Below, piece by piece: positions 46,592 to 56,621 of a stretch of 64,000 nucleotides of DNA. Positions within the stretch are counted from its first letter, which is position 1; each line of letters starts with the position of its first letter. A program made the position numbers and the translations under genes. The notes under the pieces are model-generated. The model had not been told where the DNA came from. It saw only the letters and a list, made by a program, of their open reading frames with translations, and searched no databases. The stretch spans positions 62,001-126,000 of the forward strand of contig NZ_VMSG01000012.1 in assembly GCF_007713465.1 (NCBI RefSeq). Direction: 5' to 3'. The stretch comes from Pseudomonas sp. H3(2019). GTDB lineage: Bacteria; Pseudomonadota; Gammaproteobacteria; Pseudomonadales; Pseudomonadaceae.

Positions 46592-47353
46592 TCACTTCAA
46601 ACGGCCCGATAAAAATTGCTGCAAACGCTCGCTTTTTGGCTGGTCGAGAATCGTTGCATCGCCCTGCTCTTCGACCCGGCCTTGATGCAGGAACAGCACC
46701 TGGCTCGACACCTGTCGGGCAAAGCCCATTTCGTGGGTCACCATCAACATGGTCCGGCCTTCTTCGGCCAAGGCCTGAATCACCTTCAATACTTCACCCA
46801 CCAGCTCCGGGTCGAGGGCCGAAGTCGGCTCGTCGAACAGGAGAATCTGCGGCTCCACCGCCAACGCCCGGGCAATCGCCACCCGTTGCTGCTGGCCGCC
46901 GGACAGGAATGCCGGGTATTGCTCGGCCACGCGTTGCGGCAGGCCGACTTTGTCCAGGTAGGCTCGGGCGCTGACTTCAGCGTCCTTGCGGCTGACACCC
47001 AGGACTTTGCACGGCGCCAGCATGATGTTCTCCAGCACGGTGAGATGACTCCACAGGTTGAAGTGCTGAAACACCATCGCCAGCCGCGTGCGCAAGCGCT
47101 GCAACTGTGCCGGGTTGGCAACCCGCATGCCACCGGGCGCCTGACGGGTGACAATCCGCTCGCCGTCCAGCTCGATGGCACCTTCATCCGCCCGTTCGAG
47201 AAAGTTGATACACCGCAGCATAGTGCTTTTACCGGAGCCACTGGCACCAATCATGCTCACCACATCACCGGCGCGGGCATTCAACGAGACGCCCTTGAGC
47301 ACTTCGTTGTCACCAAAGCGTTTATACAGATTTTCAACGGTCAGTTTGTACAT
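46592..47353 (-). CDS. Amino acid ABC transporter ATP-binding protein (HisP/AotP-like)
   Basis: 253 aa. Walker A GASGSGKST near residue 36, signature LSGGQQQR near 150, Walker B ILLFDEP, H-loop VTHEMGFA. QHFNLWSHLTVLENIM is typical of the polar amino acid (HisP/GlnQ) group, especially arginine/ornithine/histidine systems. Last of four transporter genes on the minus strand; 76 bp separate it from the permease. Confidence 0.93.
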   Translation of the reverse strand: MYKLTVENLYKRFGDNEVLKGVSLNARAGDVVSMIGASGSGKSTMLRCINFLERADEGAIELDGERIVTRQAPGGMRVANPAQLQRLRTRLAMVFQHFNLWSHLTVLENIMLAPCKVLGVSRKDAEVSARAYLDKVGLPQRVAEQYPAFLSGGQQQRVAIARALAVEPQILLFDEPTSALDPELVGEVLKVIQALAEEGRTMLMVTHEMGFARQVSSQVLFLHQGRVEEQGDATILDQPKSERLQQFLSGRLK

Positions 47354-47429
47354 GCAACACTCCTGGAGCGCTGCCGTTGGCGACAGCGTTCTGGACAGAA
47401 AGAGGGAGGAAAAAAGCCGGCTGCAGATC

Positions 47430-48140
47430 TCAGTGAGCCGGCCCGAGGAAATTCAGCCAGCGCTTCTCTGCAAGACGAAACGCGCCGACCAGGCCAAATG
47501 ACAGCGCGAGGTACAGCAGCCCGGCGATACCGAAGGCCTGGAAGGTCATGAAGGTCGCGGCATTGGCGTCCCGGGCAACCTTGAGGATGTCCGGAATGGT
47601 CGCGGTGAACGCCACCGATGTGGCGTGCAGCATCAGGATCACTTCGTTGCTGTAGTAAGGCAGCGCCCGACGCAACGCCGAAGGCAGAATCAACTTCACA
47701 TACAAACGCCAGCCACTCAGGCCATAGGCATGGGCCGCCTCGATTTCACCGTAGGGAATGCTGCGGATCGCCCCGGCGAAGATCTCGACGGTGTAGGCAC
47801 AAGTGTTGAGGGTGAACGCCAGCAAGGTGCAATTCATCGCATCGCGAAAGAACTCTTCCAGCAGCGGCTGCGAGCGGACCACCGCGATGCCGTAGATCCC
47901 GCTGTAGCAAATCAGCAACTGGATATACAACGGTGTGCCACGAAACACGTAAGTGAACAGCTGCACCGGCCAGCGCAGCAGGCCCCAGCCGGACGTGCGC
48001 AAGATTGCCAGCGGTAGCGACAGGCAAAACCCGAGCACAATGCTCACCACCAGCAGCCATAAGGTCATGGCCAAACCGGTGAAGTTGTAGCCGTCACTGA
48101 ACAGGAAAGGTTTCCAGTATTCGGAGATCAATTCGATCAT
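47430..48140 (-). CDS. Amino acid ABC transporter permease (HisM/AotM-like)
   Basis: 236 aa. Five to six membrane helices; EAA loop EIEAAHAYGLSGWRLYVKLILP near residue 130, characteristic of His/Gln permeases. YVFRGTPLYIQLLICYSGIY is a family signature. Overlaps the partner permease gene by four bases. Confidence 0.93.
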   Translation of the reverse strand: MIELISEYWKPFLFSDGYNFTGLAMTLWLLVVSIVLGFCLSLPLAILRTSGWGLLRWPVQLFTYVFRGTPLYIQLLICYSGIYGIAVVRSQPLLEEFFRDAMNCTLLAFTLNTCAYTVEIFAGAIRSIPYGEIEAAHAYGLSGWRLYVKLILPSALRRALPYYSNEVILMLHATSVAFTATIPDILKVARDANAATFMTFQAFGIAGLLYLALSFGLVGAFRLAEKRWLNFLGPAH

Positions 48141-48862
48141 CGCGTCATCCCTCGCACGCCCTGGTTGTAGCGCCGTTCAAGCACGCGCAAGACATAGTTC
48201 GAAGCGCTGGTGATCAACAGGTACAGCGCTGCCGCCAGCAACAGAAAATCCAGCATGTTGAAGGTGCTTTTGCCGGCCTCCTGCGCGACCTTGACCAGAT
48301 CCGACAAGCCGATGATCGACACCAGCGCCGTGGCCTTGAGCAGCACCAGCCAGTTGTTGCCCAGGCTCGGCAAGGCAAAGCGCATCATCTGCGGGAACAC
48401 CACGCAGTAAAAACGCTGCCAACGGCTCAGGCCAAACGACGCACCGGCCTCCTGTTGCCCACGAGGGACACTGAGGATCGCGCCACGAAAGGTCTCGGTG
48501 AAATACGCGCCGTAGATAAAGCCCAGGGTCACGATACCGGCCACGAACGGGTCGATTTCCATGTACGGCCATTGCATGAACTCGGTCAAACTGCTCAACC
48601 AGCCTTGCAGGCTGTAGAAGATCAGCAGCATCAACACCAGGTCCGGTACACCGCGAATCAGCGTGGTGTAAAAGGTTGCCGGCAGGTTCAGCAGCCGCAG
48701 CGGCGAAAGCTTGGCCGCCGCACCGAGCAGGCCCAGCAGCATGCTGACCAGCAGCGACAGCGCCGAGAGTTTCAGGGTCACCCAGGTGCCGTGCAGCAAC
48801 AGTGGGCCATAGCCTTGCAGGGCCGAGAGATCCAGACCCAGAGCATTGAGGAAGGTATTCAC
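48137..48862 (-). CDS. Amino acid ABC transporter permease (HisQ/AotQ-like)
   Basis: 241 aa from GTG 48862 with AGGTG nine bases upstream; a GTG at 48913 would add 17 unlike residues. Membrane helices and EAA loop QEAGASFGLSRWQRFYCVVFP near residue 150; TLIRGVPDLVLMLLIFYSLQ matches HisQ/ArtQ proteins. Pairs with the permease at 47430. Confidence 0.92.
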   Translation of the reverse strand: MNTFLNALGLDLSALQGYGPLLLHGTWVTLKLSALSLLVSMLLGLLGAAAKLSPLRLLNLPATFYTTLIRGVPDLVLMLLIFYSLQGWLSSLTEFMQWPYMEIDPFVAGIVTLGFIYGAYFTETFRGAILSVPRGQQEAGASFGLSRWQRFYCVVFPQMMRFALPSLGNNWLVLLKATALVSIIGLSDLVKVAQEAGKSTFNMLDFLLLAAALYLLITSASNYVLRVLERRYNQGVRGMTR

Positions 48863-48937
48863 GCAAGTCACCTGTCTTGATGCACCACAGCGAGGCATTG
48901 GGTCGTGAAACACGACCCAATGCCTCAGGTGCGCTGA

Positions 48938-49723
48938 TCAGTTGTTGTAGAGGTCCAGATCGCCGAAGTATTTCTTCTGGATCTGCGCGTAGATGCCCTT
49001 CTCGTGCAGGGCCTTGATGGCGCTATTGAGCATGCCTTTGAGCTCGTCGTTGTCCTTGCGCACACCGATGGCGATATCCGCCGGCACCAGCGGATCACTG
49101 ATGCCTTGGCTGTTCTTGAAGGGGGCGCCTTGTGGCGACTCAAGGAAGCTCATCTGCGCTTGCAGCTTGTCCTGAATCGAGGCATCGAGGCGGCCGTAAA
49201 CCAGGTCGGCGTAGACCTGATCCTGGTTCTGATAGGCGCGCAGTTTGACCCCGCCCGGCGCCAGCTTGGCCCTGGCGTAAGTTTCCTGAATGGTGCCTTG
49301 CATGAAACCAATGGTCTTGCCCTTGAGCGACTCGGCGGTGGGCTCAAGCCCCGAATCCTTGCGGGTGACGATGGCCGTCGGGCCGGCATACAGACGGTCG
49401 GTAAAATCGATCTGTTTCTTGCGGGCGTCGGTGACGGTCATCGACGACTCGATGGCGTCGAACTTGCCGGCCTTCAGCGCAGGAATCAGCCCGTCGAAGT
49501 CATTGCTGACCCACACACACTTGAGCTTCAGTTCGGCGCAGATCGCATTGCCCAGGTCCACGCCAAAGCCTTGCACGCCACCGTCGGCGGTGGTCGACTC
49601 AAACGGCGGGTAGCTTGGGTTGGTGCCGAAGCGCAGTTCGGTCCACTCTTTGGCGCTAGCGCCGGCCGAGCAGAACAGCATCGCGAGTACAGGCAACGTC
49701 AGCCATTGGGTTTTCATCTTCAT
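48938..49723 (-). CDS. Basic amino acid ABC transporter substrate-binding protein
   Basis: 261 aa. Signal peptide (LPVLAMLFCSAGASA, cleavage after residue 24), then the SBP_bac_3 fold: LRFGTNPSYPPFES, DLGNAICAELKLKCVW, DGLIPALKAGKFDAI. Resembles HisJ/ArgT proteins binding lysine, arginine, ornithine or histidine. First gene of the four-gene importer; 75 bp precede the permease pair. The neighbouring arginine-type enzymes favour arginine, citrulline or ornithine as ligand. Confidence 0.92.
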   Translation of the reverse strand: MKMKTQWLTLPVLAMLFCSAGASAKEWTELRFGTNPSYPPFESTTADGGVQGFGVDLGNAICAELKLKCVWVSNDFDGLIPALKAGKFDAIESSMTVTDARKKQIDFTDRLYAGPTAIVTRKDSGLEPTAESLKGKTIGFMQGTIQETYARAKLAPGGVKLRAYQNQDQVYADLVYGRLDASIQDKLQAQMSFLESPQGAPFKNSQGISDPLVPADIAIGVRKDNDELKGMLNSAIKALHEKGIYAQIQKKYFGDLDLYNN

Positions 49724-50175
49724 AAGTCCCGATTTGATTGGAATTATCGCGACCGGGCACGAATGCCTGGGCGCCTTTATGGGCAGGAACAGAGAGTCGA
49801 TGCGGCGTCTGCCGCAGCAGCGTTCTTATTGTTTGTGTTCGGTGCACCGCCAAAGGCCGGCCACACCCCACCCTGAAACCCTTGGCGCAGACGGCTTCGA
49901 ATGGAAGGCCAGAATGCCAACAGACGATTGTGCCGAGGTGTCGAAAGGGCCGTCGCAGACAGCTCGCTTGTGCTGATGTCGGCATTTTCACAGCCGATCC
50001 TGTCGTGAGTGCCCTATCAGGGCGTTTATGCGATGAATCAGTGTGCAGGCATTACAAAAATGCAGACCGAACCTGCATCTATCACGGTTGTACATCGCAA
50101 ATTTGCACTGTTACGATCCGGCATCGTTCGCGCGCGAACACTTCTATAAAGAACAATAAAAGCAGGGAGTTAGTG
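49724..50175. other. Divergent promoter region between importer and acyl-CoA genes
   Basis: 452 bp without a supported gene, although one reading frame from the hydrolase extends back to 49738. It must hold the minus-strand importer promoter and the plus-strand promoter of the acyl-CoA operon. A 14-bp perfect palindrome lies at 50126-50139 close to the plus-strand start; I see no other clear site. Confidence 0.55.
50126..50139 (+). promoter_or_regulatory. Perfect palindrome upstream of the acyl-CoA operon
   Basis: GTTCGCGCGCGAAC, a perfect 14-bp palindrome, 36 bp before ATG 50176. Its position between a probable promoter and the start codon suits a repressor site for the valine-type operon. 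No regulator gene is adjacent, so the binding protein is unknown. Confidence 0.45.
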
Positions 50176-51282
50176 ATGACTGCTCAGGTTTCATCCCAGG
50201 CGACGCAAGGCATTGATGCCAGCGCCAACGACGTGCTGGCCGAGGTCCGCAACCACATTGGCCACCTGACCCTCAACCGCCCCGCCGGCCTCAACGCCAT
50301 TACCCTGGACATGGTCCGCCGCCTGCATCGACAACTCGATGCCTGGTCGAAAGACCCGCATATCCACGCCGTGGTGTTGCGCGGGGCTGGCGAAAAGGCC
50401 TTCTGCGCCGGTGGCGATATCCGCTCGCTGTACGACAGTTTCAAAAACGGCGACACCCTGCATGAAGACTTCTTCGTTGAGGAATACGCCCTCGACCTGG
50501 CGATCCACCATTACCGCAAACCGGTGCTGGCGTTGATGGACGGTTTCGTCCTCGGCGGCGGCATGGGCCTGGTGCAAGGCGCAGACCTGCGAGTGGTCAC
50601 CGAACGCAGCCGCCTGGCAATGCCGGAAGTGGCCATCGGTTACTTCCCGGACGTTGGCGGCAGCTACTTCCTGCCACGGATTCCCGGCGAACTGGGCATC
50701 TACCTCGGCGTCAGCGGCGTGCAGATCCGCGCCGCCGATGCGCTGTATTGCGGGTTGGCCGATTGGTATCTGGAAAGCCAGAAACTCGCCGAGCTGGATC
50801 AACGCCTCGACAGCCTCACGTGGCACGACACCCCGCTCAAGGACCTGCAAGGTCTGCTGGCGAAACTCGCGGTACAGCAACTGCCCGACGCACCGTTGCA
50901 GGCACTGCGGCCAACGATCGACCACTTCTTCGCCCTGCCGGATGTACCGAGCATCGTTGAGCAACTGCGCACCGTCACGGTTGCCGACAGTCACGATTGG
51001 GCAATGACCACTGCCGATTTACTCGACAGTCGTTCACCGCTGGCCATGGGTGTAACGTTAGAGATGCTGCGTCGCGGCCGTCAGCTGAGCCTGGAAAATT
51101 GCTTCGCCCTCGAACTGCACCTCGATCGTCAGTGGTTTGAACGCGGCGACCTGATCGAAGGCGTCCGCGCCTTGCTGATCGACAAAGACAAGAGCCCACG
51201 CTGGAACCCTCCGACCGTGCAGGCGCTGGACGCCAAACACGTTGCGAGCTTCTTCAGCGGTTTTGACCAGAGCGGGAGCTGA
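50176..51282 (+). CDS. 3-hydroxyisobutyryl-CoA hydrolase-type enoyl-CoA hydratase/isomerase protein
   Basis: 368 aa from ATG 50176 behind GGGAG. Crotonase fold with KAFCAGGDIRSLYDS and GFVLGGGMGLVQGADLRVV oxyanion segments, and the HIBCH hallmark MPEVAIGYFPDVGGSYFLPR near residue 155. It hydrolyses 3-hydroxyisobutyryl-CoA in valine catabolism in characterised relatives. Three bases before the acyl-CoA dehydrogenase gene, so one operon. Length fits HIBCH rather than plain enoyl-CoA hydratase (about 260). Confidence 0.9.
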   Translation: MTAQVSSQATQGIDASANDVLAEVRNHIGHLTLNRPAGLNAITLDMVRRLHRQLDAWSKDPHIHAVVLRGAGEKAFCAGGDIRSLYDSFKNGDTLHEDFFVEEYALDLAIHHYRKPVLALMDGFVLGGGMGLVQGADLRVVTERSRLAMPEVAIGYFPDVGGSYFLPRIPGELGIYLGVSGVQIRAADALYCGLADWYLESQKLAELDQRLDSLTWHDTPLKDLQGLLAKLAVQQLPDAPLQALRPTIDHFFALPDVPSIVEQLRTVTVADSHDWAMTTADLLDSRSPLAMGVTLEMLRRGRQLSLENCFALELHLDRQWFERGDLIEGVRALLIDKDKSPRWNPPTVQALDAKHVASFFSGFDQSGS

Positions 51283-51285
51283 GCC

Positions 51286-52437
51286 ATGCACGATATCGAA
51301 TTGACCGAAGAACAAGTGATGATCCGCGACATGGCCCGGGATTTCGCCCGCGGTGAAATCGCCCCGCACGCCCAGGCCTGGGAAAAAGCCGGCTGGATCG
51401 ATGATGCGCTGGTGGCCAAGATGGGCGAGCTGGGTTTGCTCGGCATGGTGGTTCCCGAGGAATGGGGCGGCACGTACGTCGACTACGTGGCCTACGCGCT
51501 GGCAGTGGAAGAGATTTCTGCCGGCGACGGCGCTACCGGTGCCTTGATGAGCATCCACAACTCGGTGGGCTGCGGGCCGGTTCTCAACTATGGCACTGAA
51601 GAACAGAAACAGACCTGGCTGGCGAATCTGGCCAGCGGTCAGGCCATCGGCTGCTTCTGCCTGACCGAGCCGCAGGCCGGTTCCGAGGCGCACAACCTGC
51701 GTACCCGCGCCGAACTGCGCGACGGCCAGTGGGTGATCAATGGCGCCAAGCAGTTCGTCAGCAACGGTCGACGGGCAAAACTGGCGATTGTGTTTGCAGT
51801 AACCGATCCGGACCTGGGCAAGAAAGGTTTGTCAGCATTTCTGGTGCCAACCGACACTCCGGGTTTTATTGTCGACCGCAGCGAACACAAGATGGGTATC
51901 CGCGCTTCCGACACCTGCGCGGTGACGCTGAACAACTGCATCATTCCTGAAGCCAATCTGCTGGGTGAACGCGGCAAGGGTTTGGCGATTGCCTTGTCAA
52001 ACCTCGAAGGCGGTCGCATTGGCATCGCCGCGCAGGCTCTGGGTATCGCCCGTGCAGCTTTCGAAGCAGCGCTGGCCTACGCCCGTGACCGGGTGCAGTT
52101 CGACAAGCCGATCATCGAGCACCAGAGCGTCGCCAACATGCTGGCCGACATGCACACCCGGCTGAATGCAGCGCGCTTGCTGATCCTGCATGCCGCGCGG
52201 TTGCGCAGCGCCGGCAAACCATGCCTGTCGGAAGCCTCGCAGGCCAAGCTGTTTGCCTCGGAGATGGCTGAGAAAGTCTGTTCGTCCGCGATACAGATTC
52301 ACGGCGGCTACGGCTATCTGGAAGATTATCCGGTGGAGCGCTACTACCGCGATGCGCGGATCACGCAGATTTACGAAGGCTCGAGCGAGATTCAGCGGAT
52401 GGTCATTGCGCGGGAGCTCAAGAACTACCTGGTCTAA
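51286..52437 (+). CDS. Acyl-CoA dehydrogenase, probably isobutyryl-CoA/short branched-chain type
   Basis: 383 aa. FAD-dependent alpha-beta dehydrogenation of an acyl-CoA. Signature [20 protein letters not shown]-terminal [20 protein letters not shown] and catalytic glutamate in [19 protein letters not shown] near residue 370. Coupled with the HIBCH-type gene, which points to isobutyryl-CoA from valine. Ends before a REP hairpin separating it from the converging operon. Confidence 0.91.
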   Translation: MHDIELTEEQVMIRDMARDFARGEIAPHAQAWEKAGWIDDALVAKMGELGLLGMVVPEEWGGTYVDYVAYALAVEEISAGDGATGALMSIHNSVGCGPVLNYGTEEQKQTWLANLASGQAIGCFCLTEPQAGSEAHNLRTRAELRDGQWVINGAKQFVSNGRRAKLAIVFAVTDPDLGKKGLSAFLVPTDTPGFIVDRSEHKMGIRASDTCAVTLNNCIIPEANLLGERGKGLAIALSNLEGGRIGIAAQALGIARAAFEAALAYARDRVQFDKPIIEHQSVANMLADMHTRLNAARLLILHAARLRSAGKPCLSEASQAKLFASEMAEKVCSSAIQIHGGYGYLEDYPVERYYRDARITQIYEGSSEIQRMVIARELKNYLV

Positions 52438-52447
52438 CCCCTTAAAA

Positions 52448-52528
52448 GCATCGCGAGCAGGCTCGCTCCCACAAGGGATCTCATGAACACCAGAGATCCA
52501 CTGTGGGAGCGAGCCTGCTCGCGATGGC
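52448..52528. repeat. REP-type nested hairpin between converging operons
   Basis: Outer arms: 25-bp perfect inverted repeat, starting ATCGCGAGCAGGCTCGCTCC (left arm 52449-52473, right arm 52502-52526). Inner arms GGATCTC (52476-52482) and GAGATCC (52493-52499). The GAGCAGGCTCGCTCCCACA core is the common REP of P. fluorescens genomes. It sits 11 bp after one stop codon and 19 bp before the other, so it can act as a bidirectional terminator and mRNA stabiliser. Confidence 0.9.
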
Positions 52529-52546
52529 ATCAGCGCAAATGCTACA

Positions 52547-53320
52547 TCATTTGCCCTGGAACTCAGCTTCACGCTTGGCAATAAACGCCGCCATGCCTTC
52601 CTTCTGGTCCTGTGTGGCAAACGCCGCATGGAACACCCGGCGTTCAAAGCGCACGCCTTCGGACAGGCTGACTTCAAAGGCGCGGTTGACGCTTTCCTTG
52701 ACCATCATTGCAATCGGCAAGGACTTCTTGGCGATCAGCGCGGCGACCTTCAACGCTTCATCCAGCAGCTCATCCACCGGCACGATGCGTGCAACGATGC
52801 CGCAGCGCTCCGCTTCCACCGCGTCGATCAAGCGGCCGCTGAGACACATTTCCATGGCTTTGGCCTTGCCCACGGCGCGAGTCAAGCGCTGGGTGCCGCC
52901 CATACCCGGCAGCACGCCGAGGTTGATTTCCGGCTGACCGAATTTTGCGTTGTCGCCGGCCAGAATGAAGTCGCACATCAGCGCCAGCTCACAGCCACCA
53001 CCCAACGCAAAACCGGCGACCGCGGCAATGATCGGCTTGCGTCGGTTGGCCACCCGATCACTGTCGCTGAACAGGTCGTCGAGGTAGATCTGCGGATAGG
53101 TCAGCTCGGCCATTTCCTTGATGTCGGCACCGGCGGCAAAGGCCTTTTTCGAGCCGGTCAGCACGATGCAGCCGATTTCCGGATTGGCTTCCAGACCGTC
53201 CAGCGCGTGGTTCAACTCGCTGACAATCTGCGCGTTCAAGGCGTTCAGGGCTTGCGGGCGGTTGAGGGTGATCAGACCCACGCGACCCTGGACTTCCAAC
53301 AAAATCGTTTCGTAGCTCAT
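52547..53320 (-). CDS. Enoyl-CoA hydratase
   Basis: 257 aa, the family length. Crotonase motifs [15 protein letters not shown] and [18 protein letters not shown] with catalytic glutamate, and [20 protein letters not shown] with the second glutamate. Hydrates the 2-enoyl-CoA, probably tiglyl-CoA of isoleucine breakdown given the gene neighbours. Last gene of the four-gene minus-strand operon. Confidence 0.92.
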   Translation of the reverse strand: MSYETILLEVQGRVGLITLNRPQALNALNAQIVSELNHALDGLEANPEIGCIVLTGSKKAFAAGADIKEMAELTYPQIYLDDLFSDSDRVANRRKPIIAAVAGFALGGGCELALMCDFILAGDNAKFGQPEINLGVLPGMGGTQRLTRAVGKAKAMEMCLSGRLIDAVEAERCGIVARIVPVDELLDEALKVAALIAKKSLPIAMMVKESVNRAFEVSLSEGVRFERRVFHAAFATQDQKEGMAAFIAKREAEFQGK

Positions 53321-53334
53321 GTAAGCGTTCCTTC

Positions 53335-54462
53335 TTAAAGATTGCGCGAAATGACCATGCGCTGAATATCGCTGGTGCCTTCATAGATCTGACAAACCCG
53401 CACGTCGCGGTAGATCCGCTCCAGCGGGAAGTCATTCAGGTAACCGTAACCACCGAGGGTTTGCAACGCCATCGAGCAGACCTTTTCGGCCATTTCCGAG
53501 GCGAACAGCTTGGCCATCGAGGCTTCCACCAGCGCCGGTTTGCCGCTGTCACGCAGGGCGGCGGCGTAATGCACCATCTGCCGGGCGACGGCGATTTGAG
53601 TGGCCATGTCGGCCAAACGGAAGGCTACCGCCTGATGCTCGATGATCGCCTTGCCGAAGCTCTCGCGCTCACGGGCATAATCGCGGGCGGCTTCGAATGC
53701 TGCACGGGCCATGCCGACCGATTGCGAGGCAATTCCGACACGTCCGCCTTCAAGGTTGGCCAAAGCGATTTTGTAGCCTTCGCCCTCCTCGCCCAGACGA
53801 TTGGCCACCGGCACCTTCACGTCCTCAAAGAGGATTTGGCAGGTGTCCGAGGCGTGCTGGCCGAGCTTGTCTTCAACCCGCGCAACCTTGTAGCCCGGTG
53901 AATCGGTCGGCACGATAAACGCGCTGATCCCGCGTTTGCCGGCGCTTGGGTCGGTGACCGCGAAGACGATCACCACCCCGGCGTTTTGCCCGGAAGTGAT
54001 GAACTGCTTGCAGCCATTGAGCACATAGTGATCGCCGTTCAGGCGGGCACGGGTTTTCAGGCTGCTGGCGTCGGAACCGGCCTGCGGCTCGGTCAGCGCG
54101 AACGCCCCGAGCATGGCGCCACTGGCCAGAGGCTTGAGGAACTGTTCTTTCTGCTGGTCGTTGCCGAACTTGAGGATCGGCACGCAACCCACCGAGTTGT
54201 GCACGCTCATGATGGTCGAGCAGGCGCCATCGCCAGCGGCGATTTCTTCCAGGGCCATGGCGTACGCCAGGTAACCGGTGTCGCAACCGCCCCACTGCTC
54301 CGGCACCAACATGCCGAAGAAGCCCAGTTCGGCCATCTCGCCGATGGCTTCTTTCGGGAAGCGGTGCTCGCGATCCCACTCGGCGGCGAACGGTTTGAGC
54401 CGTTCCTGGGCAAATTGCCGGGCCGCGTCGCTGATCTGTAGTTGTTCGTCAGTCGGTAGCAT
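53335..54462 (-). CDS. Acyl-CoA dehydrogenase, short/branched-chain type
   Basis: 375 aa. [39 protein letters not shown] and the catalytic glutamate in [19 protein letters not shown] near residue 360. Length and sequence resemble 2-methylbutyryl-CoA/short-chain dehydrogenases. 14 bp before the hydratase gene and 9 bp after the thiolase. Confidence 0.92.
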   Translation of the reverse strand: MLPTDEQLQISDAARQFAQERLKPFAAEWDREHRFPKEAIGEMAELGFFGMLVPEQWGGCDTGYLAYAMALEEIAAGDGACSTIMSVHNSVGCVPILKFGNDQQKEQFLKPLASGAMLGAFALTEPQAGSDASSLKTRARLNGDHYVLNGCKQFITSGQNAGVVIVFAVTDPSAGKRGISAFIVPTDSPGYKVARVEDKLGQHASDTCQILFEDVKVPVANRLGEEGEGYKIALANLEGGRVGIASQSVGMARAAFEAARDYARERESFGKAIIEHQAVAFRLADMATQIAVARQMVHYAAALRDSGKPALVEASMAKLFASEMAEKVCSMALQTLGGYGYLNDFPLERIYRDVRVCQIYEGTSDIQRMVISRNL

Positions 54463-54471
54463 GTTGATTCC

Positions 54472-55665
54472 TTAATACAGGCATTCAACGGCCATGGCCG
54501 TGGCTTCACCGCCGCCGATGCAGATCGCTGCAACGCCGCGTTTCAGGCCTTTCTGGCGCAAGGCAGAAAGCAGGGTCACGAGGATCCGCGCACCCGAGGC
54601 GCCGATCGGGTGGCCCAGCGCACAGGCGCCGCCGTGGACGTTGACCTTGCTGTGGGGGATTTCCAGCTTGGTCATGGTCACCAGGCTGACCACCGCGAAG
54701 GCTTCGTTGACTTCGAACAGCTCGACTTCATCCAGCGACCAACCGGTTTTCTTCAGCAGTTTCTTGATCGCGCCCACCGGTGCCACCGGGAACAGCCCCG
54801 GCGTATCAGCGAAGGCTGCGTGACCGTGGATCACCGCCAGCGGTTTCAGGCCACGTTTTTCGGCTTCTGAACGACGCATCAGCAGCAACGCCGCCGCGCC
54901 GTCGGAAATCGAACTGGAGTTGGCCGCCGTCACTGTGCCGCCGTCACGGAACGCCGGTTTCAGGCTGGCGATCTTGTCCAGTTTGGCTTTCGGTGGTTGT
55001 TCGTCATCGGTGATGAGCTTCTGCTCTTTGCCGACCATAACCTGCAGCGGAACGATTTCGGCGTTGAAGCTACCGTCCTTGATCGCCTGTTGCGCGCGAG
55101 TGGTCGAAGCGATTGCGAACTCATCTTGCGCTTCACGCGTGAAGCCGTTGGCCTCGGCGCAGTCCTCGGCAAAGGTGCCCATCAGGCGGCCCTTGTCGTA
55201 GGCATCTTCCAGACCGTCGAGGAACATGTGGTCAAGCACTTTGCCGTGGCCCATGCGGTAGCCGCTGCGCGCACGATCCAGTAAGTAAGGCGCGTTGGAC
55301 ATGCTTTCCATCCCGCCAGCAACCACCACGTCGGCACTGCCGGCCAGCAGCATGTCGTGGGCCAGGATGGCGGCTTCCATGCCCGAACCGCACATTTTGT
55401 TCAGGGTGGTGCAACGGGTCGATTTGTCCAACCTGGCGCCCAGTGCAGCCTGGCGGGCCGGGGCCTGGCCGAGGCCGGCGGACAGCACGCAACCAAACAG
55501 CACTTCTTCTACCGCGTCGGGGGCCACACCGGCACGCTCGACGGCGGCGCGGATCGCGGCAGCACCCAGCTGTGGCGCGCTGAGGCTTTTCAGTTCACCT
55601 TGAAAACCACCCATCGGGGTGCGGACGGCGCTGACGATAACGATTGGATCGTGGGACATTGTCAT
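54472..55665 (-). CDS. Acetyl-CoA C-acyltransferase (thiolase)
   Basis: 397 aa. Catalytic cysteine in LNKMCGSGMEAAILA near residue 91, the GHP motif GGACALGHPIGASGARI, and the second cysteine in AAICIGGGEATA at the C-terminus. Cleaves 2-methylacetoacetyl-CoA or acetoacetyl-CoA to acetyl-CoA plus propionyl- or acetyl-CoA; with the neighbouring SDR the 2-methyl substrate is likely. Confidence 0.93.
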   Translation of the reverse strand: MTMSHDPIVIVSAVRTPMGGFQGELKSLSAPQLGAAAIRAAVERAGVAPDAVEEVLFGCVLSAGLGQAPARQAALGARLDKSTRCTTLNKMCGSGMEAAILAHDMLLAGSADVVVAGGMESMSNAPYLLDRARSGYRMGHGKVLDHMFLDGLEDAYDKGRLMGTFAEDCAEANGFTREAQDEFAIASTTRAQQAIKDGSFNAEIVPLQVMVGKEQKLITDDEQPPKAKLDKIASLKPAFRDGGTVTAANSSSISDGAAALLLMRRSEAEKRGLKPLAVIHGHAAFADTPGLFPVAPVGAIKKLLKKTGWSLDEVELFEVNEAFAVVSLVTMTKLEIPHSKVNVHGGACALGHPIGASGARILVTLLSALRQKGLKRGVAAICIGGGEATAMAVECLY

Positions 55666-55677
55666 GACAAATACTCC

Positions 55678-56442
55678 TTATTTGGCGGCCATACGCAAGG
55701 CACCGTCGAGACGGATCACCTCGCCGTTGAGCATGCTGTTTTCTATGATATGCCTGACCAGCGCGGCGTACTCAACCGGTTTGCCCAAGCGTGGCGGGAA
55801 CGGTACGCCAGCGGCCAGCGAGTCGCGAACTTCCTGGGTCATGCCGGCCATCATCGGCGTTTCGAAGATGCCTGGGGCGATGGTCATCACCCGGATGCCG
55901 TAACGCGCCAACTCACGGGCGGCGGGCAAGGTCAGGCTGGCAATCGCACCTTTGGAGGCGGCGTAGGCGGCCTGGCCGATCTGACCGTCAAAGGCCGCCA
56001 CCGAGGCGGTATTGATGATCACCCCGCGCTCGCCGTCTTCATTGGCTTCGGTTTCGGCAATCGCCGCAGCTGCCAGGCGCAGCATGTTGAAGCTGCCGAT
56101 CAGGTTGACGTTGATTACCTGGCTGAAACTGGCCAACGCGTGCGGGCCGTTCTTGCCGAGGATCTTCTCGCCACGGACCACACCGGCGCAGTTGACCAGT
56201 CCGTGCAGGCCGCCAAAGGCTGCAACCGTTGCCTGCACCGCCGCTTCTGCCGCTGCTTCCTGACTGATGTCCGCGACGACGCAGTGTGCGCCGAGCCGTT
56301 TTGCCTGAGCCGCGACGGCTTCGGCGTTCAGGTCCACCAGCATGACTTTGGCACCGGCACCCACCAGCATTTCAGCCGTGGCCGCGCCCAGGCCCGAGGC
56401 ACCGCCGGTGACCAGAAAAACCTTGTTTTCGATCTGCATCAT
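55678..56442 (-). CDS. Short-chain dehydrogenase, 3-hydroxy(-2-methyl)acyl-CoA dehydrogenase type II-like
   Basis: 254 aa. Rossmann motif [14 protein letters not shown] (T-G-x-x-x-G-x-G), catalytic triad with Y-A-A-S-K in [13 protein letters not shown] near residue 168. Resembles HSD17B10/MHBD, which oxidises 2-methyl-3-hydroxybutyryl-CoA. First gene of the operon SDR-thiolase-dehydrogenase-hydratase, the order I know from the P. putida isoleucine cluster. Confidence 0.92.
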   Translation of the reverse strand: MMQIENKVFLVTGGASGLGAATAEMLVGAGAKVMLVDLNAEAVAAQAKRLGAHCVVADISQEAAAEAAVQATVAAFGGLHGLVNCAGVVRGEKILGKNGPHALASFSQVINVNLIGSFNMLRLAAAAIAETEANEDGERGVIINTASVAAFDGQIGQAAYAASKGAIASLTLPAARELARYGIRVMTIAPGIFETPMMAGMTQEVRDSLAAGVPFPPRLGKPVEYAALVRHIIENSMLNGEVIRLDGALRMAAK

Positions 56443-56621
56443 TGTTTCCTTGGATTCAAGTCTTTAGGTTGGGGGAACCGTAAAAATCCAGGAAATACTC
56501 GCTCTGCGGGCGGCGCGGGACAATGGTCAAAGCTTTCAAGTTGCGTGACTGGTTTGGCCAAGATTCAAGAGATGCGGTGTCTGCTCGCGATGAGGCCAGC
56601 CGTATCAATACAAGATCTGGA

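Noticed and set aside
49738..50175. Upstream extension of the hydrolase reading frame
   Set aside because: Covers a promoter region with an arginine-rich, non-conserved translation; a good ribosome site exists at 50176.
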